Of a stretch of 44,483 nt of DNA, positions 25,125 through 33,640 are shown piece after piece. Position numbers and translations under genes: made by a program. The notes beneath the pieces were generated by a model. It worked only from the letters and a program-made list of their open reading frames with translations, was not told the origin of the DNA and made no database searches. How positions within the stretch are numbered: the stretch's first letter is position 1; every line of letters begins with the position of its first letter. Source of the DNA: Gemmatimonadaceae bacterium (GTDB lineage: Bacteria; Gemmatimonadota; Gemmatimonadetes; Gemmatimonadales; Gemmatimonadaceae); assembly GCA_025927495.1 (NCBI GenBank), contig JAICLH010000003.1, positions 1-44,483 of the forward strand, given 5' to 3'.

Positions 25125-27605
25125 GTGCCCCTGCCTAACCAGACATCCCGCGTCCCCACTTCCCCGCGTGGCGTGCGGGCCAGGAGCGCGATCGACTCCG
25201 TTCTCGCCGCTCTACGCGCTCTGCGCGCGGCTCCGGCGTTCACGCTTGCAGCGCTGGCCACGCTCGCCATAGGCAGTGGTCCAACGACCGCGATCTTCAG
25301 TGTCGTCGATGGAGTGCTCCTCAAGCCGCTCCCGTTCTCGAGACCCGACCGCGTAGTCGCGCTGTTTCAAAACGATCGGAAGTCCGGGAACGCGCACGAG
25401 GACGTCGCACCAGCCAACTTCGTGGACTGGCAGGCACGAACCACATCATTCGCGGCACTGGCATCGGCGGAGCCGTTCGCGCTCACCTACAGCGGGCCGG
25501 ACGGGGTCGAGCAGATTTACGACTGGAATGTCTCCCGAGACTTCTTCTCCGTGCTCGACGCGCATCCTGCGCTCGGCCGGCTGTTCGGTCCCGGTGACTT
25601 CGCGCCGGGGCCGCCTCGCAGCCTGATCCTGACGTACGCGTGCTGGCAGCGCCGATTCGGCGGCGATCCCTCGATCATCGGCCGGCAGCTCCGGATCGGC
25701 AGCGGATCGGCGACGGTGGTCGGCGTGTTGCCTCGCAACTTCGACTACCTCTCGAGCTCGAAGATGGAGATTTACGCGCCCACGGTGCTCAACGGAGGGG
25801 AGCAGCAGATCCGCAACATGGCCTGGTATCACATCGTCGGCCGGCTCAAGCCCGGCGTGTCGATGAGCGCGGCGCGTGCCGATGCCGAGCGGGTCGGCGC
25901 GCAATTGTCGAGCGAGTACCCGGCGACTAACGCAAACGTCGGCGTCACCGTCGAACGCCTGGATCGCGCGATCGTCGGCGACGCCCAACGGGCCGTGCTG
26001 CTGTTGTTCGGCGCGGTGGCGATGGTGCTTCTGATCGCGTGCGTGAACGTCGCCAGCTTGGTGGTCGCGCGGACGGCGAGACGAAGTCGTGAGCTCGCGA
26101 TCCGAACAGCCCTGGGCGCTTCGCGCGGGCGCATTGCGTGGCAGCTGTTGATCGAGCACTTTCTCCTCGCCTTGGCCGGCGGCGCAGCGGGCGCGGCGCT
26201 GGCGGCGTGGAGCGTGAGCCTCATCCGCCGGGCAAGTCCAACGTCGGTGCCTCGAGTCGAGGACATGCGGGTCGATGCCCGGGCCCTCGCGTTCACACTC
26301 GCGGTCGTGCTCGTCGCCACTTTGATATTCGGACTCATGCCGGCTCTGCGTGGCGCCCAACGCGACGCTGTCGATGCCTTACGGTCTGGCGAACGGTCGG
26401 CCGGCAGCATCACGCGCCGCCGGGCGCGGCGACTGCTCGTCCTCGCCGAGATGGCGCTGGCGGTCATTCTGTTGATCGGATCCGGGCTGCTCTTGCGAAG
26501 CTTCGCGGCGGTCGTTCGCGCAGATCGCGGCTACGAGTCCGACCACGTGCTCGCGGCAACAGTGTTCGTGTACCAGTGGAACCCGACCCCGGCGTCGCGT
26601 GTCAACTTCATCGCGCAACTCGTCACGCGCGCGGCATCCATTCCCGGTATCGTGGCGGCCGGCGCAGTGTCGTCGCTGCCGTTAGACATCGCGATCGACG
26701 CGGATCGCGCGACGTTCACGATCGACGGCCGGCCCGTTCCCGTGGGCGACGAGCCGTCCGTGCACGTGACGGCGGTGACCACCAGCGCGCTGGATGCCCT
26801 GCGGATTCCGCTGCACCGGGGTCGTCAATTCCAGGCATCGGACGATTCCACCGGCGCTCCGGTGGTGCTTATCAATGAGGCCATGGCGAGGCGCTACTGG
26901 CCCGGGACCGATCCCATCGGACGACGCCTCAGATTCGCGTTCGACAGCAAGCCGCTCGACCGCGAAGTAGTGGGCGTCGTGGCGGACACGAAGCAAACGG
27001 CGCTCGATGTACCGGGCGAACCGATTGTGTACGTCCCGCACGCCCAGGCGCCGAGCGGCGCGATGGCCATCGTGATGCGAACCGCCGGCGACGACCCGCG
27101 CGCCGTGTTAGGCGCGTTCAAGCGCGGCGTGGCGGAGCTGAATCCGGCGCTCCCGCTTGCCGGCGCCGAGACGCTCGACGAGCTCGCGGCGGCATCGGTC
27201 CGGTCGCGTCGCCTTACCGCGGTATTGTTAGGCAGTTTCGCCGTGTGCGCGCTGTTGTTGGCGATGGTCGGTACGTACGCCGTCGTGAGCCAGGGCGTGG
27301 CCGAGCGGCGCCGCGAGCTTGGAATCCGGATCGCGCTCGGCGCGCAAGGGCGCAGCGTGATCAACCTGGTGATGGGCGACGGGCTTGCGCCATCGTCAGC
27401 CGGTATCGCGCTGGGCGTCGCCGGCGGCGCCGCGGTCACGCGGTTGCTCCACGGAATGCTGGTGCAGGTGCAACCGCTCGACGCGTGGACCTTCGGCGTC
27501 GTGGCGGCGCTCATGTTCGCAACAGCCGCGGCGGCCTGTTTTCTGCCGGCGCGGCGCGCGACCCGGGTGTCGCCGCTCGAGACGCTGCGCGCCGCAGGTG
27601 GATGA
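25125..27605 (+). CDS. ADOP permease B (short form)
   Basis: 826 aa, the same MacB_PCD/FtsX double architecture as ADOP A (APAFTLAALATLAIGSGPTTAIFSVVDGVLLKPLPF, then RELAIRTALGASRGRI at mid-protein and RRELGIRIALGAQGRSV near the end), but the 80-residue N-terminal soluble domain is missing; the membrane segment begins near residue 35. No PadR gene is directly upstream on its strand. The start codon is a GTG at 25125; no ribosome binding site is clear, so the true start is uncertain. Its TGA overlaps the sigma gene start by eight bases. Confidence 0.88.
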   Translation: MPLPNQTSRVPTSPRGVRARSAIDSVLAALRALRAAPAFTLAALATLAIGSGPTTAIFSVVDGVLLKPLPFSRPDRVVALFQNDRKSGNAHEDVAPANFVDWQARTTSFAALASAEPFALTYSGPDGVEQIYDWNVSRDFFSVLDAHPALGRLFGPGDFAPGPPRSLILTYACWQRRFGGDPSIIGRQLRIGSGSATVVGVLPRNFDYLSSSKMEIYAPTVLNGGEQQIRNMAWYHIVGRLKPGVSMSAARADAERVGAQLSSEYPATNANVGVTVERLDRAIVGDAQRAVLLLFGAVAMVLLIACVNVASLVVARTARRSRELAIRTALGASRGRIAWQLLIEHFLLALAGGAAGAALAAWSVSLIRRASPTSVPRVEDMRVDARALAFTLAVVLVATLIFGLMPALRGAQRDAVDALRSGERSAGSITRRRARRLLVLAEMALAVILLIGSGLLLRSFAAVVRADRGYESDHVLAATVFVYQWNPTPASRVNFIAQLVTRAASIPGIVAAGAVSSLPLDIAIDADRATFTIDGRPVPVGDEPSVHVTAVTTSALDALRIPLHRGRQFQASDDSTGAPVVLINEAMARRYWPGTDPIGRRLRFAFDSKPLDREVVGVVADTKQTALDVPGEPIVYVPHAQAPSGAMAIVMRTAGDDPRAVLGAFKRGVAELNPALPLAGAETLDELAAASVRSRRLTAVLLGSFAVCALLLAMVGTYAVVSQGVAERRRELGIRIALGAQGRSVINLVMGDGLAPSSAGIALGVAGGAAVTRLLHGMLVQVQPLDAWTFGVVAALMFATAAAACFLPARRATRVSPLETLRAAGG

Positions 27606-28182
27606 TCATCTGGACGACGGTGCGCTGCTCGCCGCCATCGCCGCGGGTGACGACGCCGCGTGGCGACGGCTCGTACGGCGGCACGTGCGCGCCGCCACAT
27701 TGTTCGCCGCGCAGATGACGGGCGATCGGGACGACGCCGAAGATATTGTGCAGTCGGCGTTCATTCTAGCGTTCGAGCGGGCGGCGTCGTTAGACCGCTC
27801 GCGTCCACTCGCCCCCTGGTTGTTCGGTGTCGTTCGCCGATTGGCATTGAAGACGCACGCGCGGCGCGCTCGCCGCCGAGCTCTGTGGCGTCGCTGGGCG
27901 ATGGACACGCGCGATGTGTCGGCGGACGATCCGCTGGACGCCGCGAGCGACCTGGCGTTCGTGCGGCGAGCGGTGGCCGCGCTGCCGCCGATGCAGAGGG
28001 CATGCTTCGAGCTCGTCGTCCTGCGCGACCTCGCCGTGGATGATGTGGCGGCGATGTACGAGATTAGCGCGTCGACCGTGCGACAGCACGTGTTCCGCGC
28101 GCGCCGCGATTTGCGTTCTGTGCTGGAGTCGGTGCTCGGACCTCGCGCCAATCGGTGGACCGGTGGAGAGTCCGCCGGGTGA
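27598..28182 (+). CDS. ECF sigma factor (sigma-70 family)
   Basis: 194 aa. Region 2 lies at about residues 25-90 (DRDDAEDIVQSAFILAFERA, APWLFGVVRRLAL) and region 4 with its helix-turn-helix at 130-180 (LPPMQRACFELVVLRDLAVDD, ISASTVRQHVFRARR). GTG start at 27598 overlaps the end of ADOP B, so the two are translationally coupled. The next two genes, a single-TM protein and a Spy-like sensor, are arranged like CnrH with CnrY/CnrX-type partners. Confidence 0.9.
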   Translation: MDDHLDDGALLAAIAAGDDAAWRRLVRRHVRAATLFAAQMTGDRDDAEDIVQSAFILAFERAASLDRSRPLAPWLFGVVRRLALKTHARRARRRALWRRWAMDTRDVSADDPLDAASDLAFVRRAVAALPPMQRACFELVVLRDLAVDDVAAMYEISASTVRQHVFRARRDLRSVLESVLGPRANRWTGGESAG

Positions 28183-28212
28183 TGCATTTCGTGAACGGCT
28201 AGGGGAGGCACA

Positions 28213-28554
28213 ATGGTGGACGTCTTCGACACATCATCGATTCCCGACGAGCCCGCATATTGGGACGCGCTCGCGTCGCGCATCGCGAACGCGGCGCCCC
28301 GCTCCCGCTCAGGTGTGGCGTGGGTAGGCAGTCGTCGCAGCGGGTGGGTGGCTGCCGCGTATCTCGCCGCCGCCGCCGCGGTGGTGATTGCCACGGCGAT
28401 AGCGACGGCGCATCCGCGCGGCCCCGCGCCCGCGGCCGTGCTCGCTTCGGTGCTCGCGCCTAACGACCCGCTCGGGCGGATGGTGGCCGGAGCAACGCCA
28501 CCCTCGCTCGCGGCCTTGTCGGTGGACGCGCCCCGCAACCGGGAGGCGCCGTGA
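28213..28554 (+). CDS. single-TM small protein, candidate anti-sigma factor
   Basis: 113 aa. Cytoplasmic N-terminus of about 45 residues, one membrane helix (VAAAYLAAAAAVVIATAIATA), then a short outside tail. No family I can name. The position directly after an ECF sigma gene and before a Spy-like periplasmic protein suggests an anti-sigma (CnrY-like) role; that is inference. A strong GGGGAGG lies five bases before the ATG. Its TGA overlaps the next GTG (GTGA). Confidence 0.6.
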   Translation: MVDVFDTSSIPDEPAYWDALASRIANAAPRSRSGVAWVGSRRSGWVAAAYLAAAAAVVIATAIATAHPRGPAPAAVLASVLAPNDPLGRMVAGATPPSLAALSVDAPRNREAP

Positions 28555-28916
28555 TCTCGGCTCGGACGAAAGGGTGGTTGCTGCTCGTCGCGTTCTTTGC
28601 CGCGGGGAGCGTCGTGGGCATCGCCATCGGCCGAACGTGGGCGACGCGACGCGCGGTGAATCCGATGGAGCCCCACGCCTTCGTTCAGCGATTGGGCGGC
28701 GAGTTGGACCTCGATTCCGCGCAGCGCGCGTCGATCATGGGCATCCTGACGCGCCGTCAGGGGGCGATCGACTCCGCTTGGCGGGCGCTGCAGCCCACCG
28801 TTCGCGCCACGATGGATTCGGCACAAATGGAAATCGTGGCTGTGCTGCGCCCCGATCAGCGCACGCGATACCTACAGCTCGTGCGGGCGGCGCACGGCGC
28901 CATCGGGAAACCCTGA
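28551..28916 (+). CDS. Spy/CnrX-like periplasmic sensor protein
   Basis: 121 aa. Signal anchor (GWLLLVAFFAAGSVVGIAIG), then a helical region with LDLDSAQRASIMGIL and RPDQRTRYLQLV, typical of Spy/CpxP/CnrX-type periplasmic heavy-metal-sensor domains. GTG start overlapping the upstream stop. Third gene of the proposed sigma/anti-sigma/sensor cluster. It lacks clear His/Cys metal ligands, so sensing of metals is not shown. Confidence 0.7.
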   Translation: MISARTKGWLLLVAFFAAGSVVGIAIGRTWATRRAVNPMEPHAFVQRLGGELDLDSAQRASIMGILTRRQGAIDSAWRALQPTVRATMDSAQMEIVAVLRPDQRTRYLQLVRAAHGAIGKP

Positions 28917-30097
<1,181 letters not shown>

Positions 30098-30280
30098 ACA
30101 AAAGTGAAACAGGGATAACGAAAGTGATCGCTCTGCGCGAGGGAAAGGGCGTGCCTCACGAATAGAAAAAGCTCGTGTCGTTGTTGACAAAGCGTCACGC
30201 TCCCCATTGCGCCACCGCACTACCCGCCGCGCAGAACGATCACTTTCGTTATCCCCCTTGTTTCACTTTTGTTATCCTTT
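30098..30280. mobile_element. MITE-like palindromic element, copy 2
   Basis: Inverted arms at 30098-30130 and 30237-30272 share AAAAGTGAAACA and ATAACGAAAGTGATCG; the right arm has three extra bases. They match the inner part of the arms of copy 1, and the centre aligns with that of copy 1 in reverse orientation (GTGCGGTGGCGCAATGGG on the minus strand, at about 30206-30223). The left outer end (GGATAAC) is lost. The element sits directly after the broken RibD-like fragment. Confidence 0.75.
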
Positions 30281-30343
30281 CATGCCGTTTGTCGAAGCGA
30301 TTCGGCGATGAGGGCAGCGCACCACGCGGCGCGGAGCGACGTC

Positions 30344-33004
30344 TCAGTCCGCGTGCAGCGCGGTCGCGGGATCGATGTGCAGGGCGCGCCATGCAGGGAT
30401 CACACTGGCGAGCGCCGTGACGAGCAGCAACCCCGACGCGGACACCATCAGCGTGAGGGGATCCGTGGCCGAAACCCCGTACACTTGACCGGCGAGCACG
30501 CGCGCAGCGGCCGCCGATCCGAGCAGTCCGAGCACCGCGCCCGTCGCGCCGAGCGCGCATCCGCTGCCCATCACCATGCGAATGATGATCGAGGGGCCGG
30601 CGCCTAACGCAGTGCGAATCCCGATCTCGCCCGAGCGCTGCGCCACCATGTACGCGACGACCCCGTAGGTCCCGATGGCGGCCAAGATCAAACCGAGCAG
30701 GGCGAACGCGCCGAGCAGCAATGCGGCGTACGTCGTGCCGCCGGCAGCCGCGGCCACCACGTCCCGCATCGTCGCGGCCTCGCCAATCGCCAGGTTGGGA
30801 TCCATTGCCTGCACGACGCGGCGAATCGGTCCGCCTAACGCAGCCGGATCGCCTCTCGCGCGCACGATGATGTCCTTGAACTCCGAGCTGAATTCGGGGA
30901 GTTGGCGATAGAGGCCGACGACCTGCGGAACCGAAGGTTGGTTCAGCCCGTCGTTCTTCACGTCCTGGAACACGCCGACGATCGTGATCGGCGTCGGCGA
31001 CGCGACAGGCAGAATCGGCCTCCCCAGCTCGATGCGGGCGCCCAGCGGGTCGCCGCCCGGCATGTACTGCCGCACGAACGACTCGCTCACCAGCGCGACC
31101 GCTGCCGCGCCGGCGACGTCCGTGCTCCGAAAATCCCGTCCGCGCACGAGGCGCGTTCCGTACGCGCGCAAGTACGACTCGTCCGCAACGGTGAAGTACG
31201 CTGTCGGGCTATCCTCGAGGCGATCCTGAGCGTGTCCCTCGATCGTGACGGGTTGCAACCATCGCGCGGCCGACGGTGGATAGCCCGTCGTCACCGTCGC
31301 AGCCTCGACGCCGGGCAATTCGCGAATGGCGGTGCCGACCTCGTCGGCAAATCGCCCAACGGCCGCCGGGCCGGGGTATCGTGCCGGCGAAACGTAGAGA
31401 TGCGCTTTGAACAACGGTCCGGCATCGAAGCCGAGGTCTTGATGCGTGAGGTGCGCGACGCTCTCCGTGAGAACGGCGGTCGACGCCGCAAGGATGAGCG
31501 CGAGCGCGATCTGGATCACCACCAGCGCCGAGCGGACATGACGCTGCTCGCGCGACGCCGTTCCCGTGCGCCCGCCGGCGCGCAACCGCTCGGCGATGTC
31601 GACGCGCGACGTGGACAGCGCGGGCCATACGCCGAAGACCAGCGCGGCGGCGAGCGACACGCCGAACGCGAACGCGAGCACGGTGCCGTTCACCGTCAAA
31701 CCGGCCAACTGCGGAAACTTCGATGGATGCCATCGGGACACCGCCGCACAGCCGACCATGGCCAGGACGAAGCCTAACGCACCGCCGAGTCCGCCGAGCA
31801 CGGTGGTTTCGGCGAGCAGCTGACGGACCAGACGGCCGCGGCCGGCGCCGAGCGCCGTGCGCACGAGCATCTCGCGCTGGCGCGCGGCGTTTCGCGCGTG
31901 GAGGAGGCTCGCCAGATTGGTGCAGGCGATCAACAGGACTAACGCAACGGCGCCGCCCACAACGGCCAACAAGGGCCGGAGCGCGCCGGCGCGCGATTCG
32001 ACGAGCGGCGCCACCGTGAGGCCATACGGCCGGTCCGCCGCGTACGTCCGCCCGAGCTGCGCCGCCAGCTGCGCGACCTCGGCGCGTGCCTGCTCGAGCG
32101 ACACGCCGGGCCGGAGCCGAGCGATCGCATCGTTCCCGGTGGCGCCGCGCGATTCGTTGACGGGCTGGACGGGCGGCAGCGCCCACGGCGTCCAGGCCCG
32201 AGCCGTTAGGCCGCGCGCGTTCACCCATGCCAGGCCGGGGTCCGGCACGACGCCGATGATCGTGTACGGCTCGTCGTTGATCTGCATCGTCGCGCCCACC
32301 GCGCTCGTCCGGCCGCCGAATCGTTCCCGCCACAAGCTCTGGCTGATGACGGCCACGTCGTTGCGGCCCGCTCGCTCTTCCTCCGGCGTGAACAACCGGC
32401 CAATGATCGGCGCCACGCCGAGCGTCCTGAAGTAGTCGGCCGACACGAGGCCGACCAGCATTTCCTCGGGGAGCGCCTCTCCATCGCCCACGCGGACCGT
32501 CTTTCGCCATTCGTCGTAGGGCACGAGGTGCTGGAAGGAGCGCGACGCGCGCGCGACATCCTGCGCGTCCCAGGGCGACGGGCTGCCGACGACGATCCCG
32601 TGTCGCGTCGCGAAGAGGCGGACGAGATGGTCGGGTTGCGGGAACGGCAGTGGCCTCAGCACGATGGCGTCGACGATGCCGAAGATCGTGGCGTTCGCGC
32701 CGACGCCTAACGCGAGCGTGAGGATCGCGACCACCGCGAAGGTCGGGGTCTTGCGCAACGTGCGGACGGCGTAGCGCACGTCCTGCGACACCTGGTCGAG
32801 CGCGGTCCTGAGCGCCGACATGCCCCGCAGCTGCTCGCGGAGAACGGTCACATTCACCACCGCGCTGCCAGGGGTCGCGGCATCTGGGCGCTGCCGTCGA
32901 TCGAGCTCCGCGTAGTGCGCGAGCTCTTCCTCGATCTCGCGATCGAGGTCGGCGCGGCGAAACGCCGCGCGCCAGCGATAGCGCATCGCATCGATGAACG
33001 ACAT
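30344..33004 (-). CDS. ADOP permease C
   Basis: 886 aa. N-terminal soluble domain (LDREIEEELAHYAELDRRQ), first membrane segment (ILTLALGVGANATIFGIVDAIV), MacB_PCD domain, FtsX bundle (about 370-480: LVRTALGAGRGRLVRQLLAE), second periplasmic domain, second bundle with GEIGIRTALGAGPSIIIRMV, and the C-terminal IPAWRALHIDPATALHAD. Start ATG 33004 is supported by the domain onset; the frame is open to 33148. Eight bases downstream of PadR2. Confidence 0.93.
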   Translation of the reverse strand: MSFIDAMRYRWRAAFRRADLDREIEEELAHYAELDRRQRPDAATPGSAVVNVTVLREQLRGMSALRTALDQVSQDVRYAVRTLRKTPTFAVVAILTLALGVGANATIFGIVDAIVLRPLPFPQPDHLVRLFATRHGIVVGSPSPWDAQDVARASRSFQHLVPYDEWRKTVRVGDGEALPEEMLVGLVSADYFRTLGVAPIIGRLFTPEEERAGRNDVAVISQSLWRERFGGRTSAVGATMQINDEPYTIIGVVPDPGLAWVNARGLTARAWTPWALPPVQPVNESRGATGNDAIARLRPGVSLEQARAEVAQLAAQLGRTYAADRPYGLTVAPLVESRAGALRPLLAVVGGAVALVLLIACTNLASLLHARNAARQREMLVRTALGAGRGRLVRQLLAETTVLGGLGGALGFVLAMVGCAAVSRWHPSKFPQLAGLTVNGTVLAFAFGVSLAAALVFGVWPALSTSRVDIAERLRAGGRTGTASREQRHVRSALVVIQIALALILAASTAVLTESVAHLTHQDLGFDAGPLFKAHLYVSPARYPGPAAVGRFADEVGTAIRELPGVEAATVTTGYPPSAARWLQPVTIEGHAQDRLEDSPTAYFTVADESYLRAYGTRLVRGRDFRSTDVAGAAAVALVSESFVRQYMPGGDPLGARIELGRPILPVASPTPITIVGVFQDVKNDGLNQPSVPQVVGLYRQLPEFSSEFKDIIVRARGDPAALGGPIRRVVQAMDPNLAIGEAATMRDVVAAAAGGTTYAALLLGAFALLGLILAAIGTYGVVAYMVAQRSGEIGIRTALGAGPSIIIRMVMGSGCALGATGAVLGLLGSAAAARVLAGQVYGVSATDPLTLMVSASGLLLVTALASVIPAWRALHIDPATALHAD

Positions 33005-33012
33005 GCCCGCTC

Positions 33013-33348
33013 CTACGTCGCGCGCAACACCCGGCGCATCGCGTCGACGAACCGCTCGAACTCGTTCGTCTCGCGGCCGAGTTGCTTGAGGCCGGAGCGC
33101 GAGATCGCGTAGTAGCGCGCGCGCCGGCCGGTGGGCGATTGCTGCCATTTGGCGGTGATCCAGCCGTTGCGCTTCAAGCGTTCGAGCGCCGGATAGAGCG
33201 ATCCCGGGTCGGCGCTGAGCACGCCGTCGGTGAGCCGGGCGACGTGTTGGGTGATGGCGTACCCATGCATGGGCTGGACGCTGAGGGTGCGGAGCACGAT
33301 CAGGTCCAGGGAGCCGTGCAGGAGCTCGGTCTTGTCGCGGGTCGGCAT
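33013..33348 (-). CDS. PadR-family transcriptional regulator 2
   Basis: 111 aa. LLHGSLDLIVLRTLSVQPMHGYAI, then TAKWQQSPTGRRARYYAISRSG wing and a C-terminal helix (QLGRETNEFERFVDAMRRVL). Pairs with ADOP C (8-nt gap). It differs from the other PadR copies in lacking the SEWGLSDNNRR-type wing. Confidence 0.93.
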   Translation of the reverse strand: MPTRDKTELLHGSLDLIVLRTLSVQPMHGYAITQHVARLTDGVLSADPGSLYPALERLKRNGWITAKWQQSPTGRRARYYAISRSGLKQLGRETNEFERFVDAMRRVLRAT

Positions 33349-33430
33349 GGGTGGCGCGGATCTATGGGTATTCGAGTGATCACCTCTCGATTATCGATAT
33401 ATCTGCCGCCCGGCCGCGGCGCAAGGCCGT
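33349..33430. promoter_or_regulatory. PadR2 upstream region with TATCGATA palindrome
   Basis: TATCGATA at 33392-33399 is a perfect 8-bp palindrome in the AT-richest stretch (33361-33403) between the PadR2 start and the ADOP remnant, and TGATCA lies at 33378-33383. Either could be a PadR operator; no -10/-35 pair was recognised. Confidence 0.3.
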
Positions 33431-33449
33431 CCCGCCGCGCCGGCGTCGC

Positions 33450-33632
33450 GCTCTCGTTAGGCGAAGCGCGGCTCATCGCCAATCTGGTCCTGCCGCTGCC
33501 GGCGCTCGGCGTGTCTGGCTTCGCGGCACTGGCTGCCGTGCTGTTCGTCGTCGCGGGCATCGCGGCGTTCATCCCGGCGCGCACCGCCCTCCGCATTGCC
33601 CCGATGCAGGTGCTCCGCCAGGACGGACGGGC
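33450..33632 (+). pseudogene. C-terminal remnant of an ADOP permease
   Basis: A plus-strand frame reads GFAALAAVLFVVAGIAAFIP and ARTALRIAPMQVLRQDG, the final FtsX helix and conserved C-terminus of ADOP proteins. Nothing of the preceding 800 residues is present and the stop is lost, so this is a broken copy. It abuts the end of ADOP D, on the opposite strand. Confidence 0.65.
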
Positions 33633-33640
33633 CAGGAACG

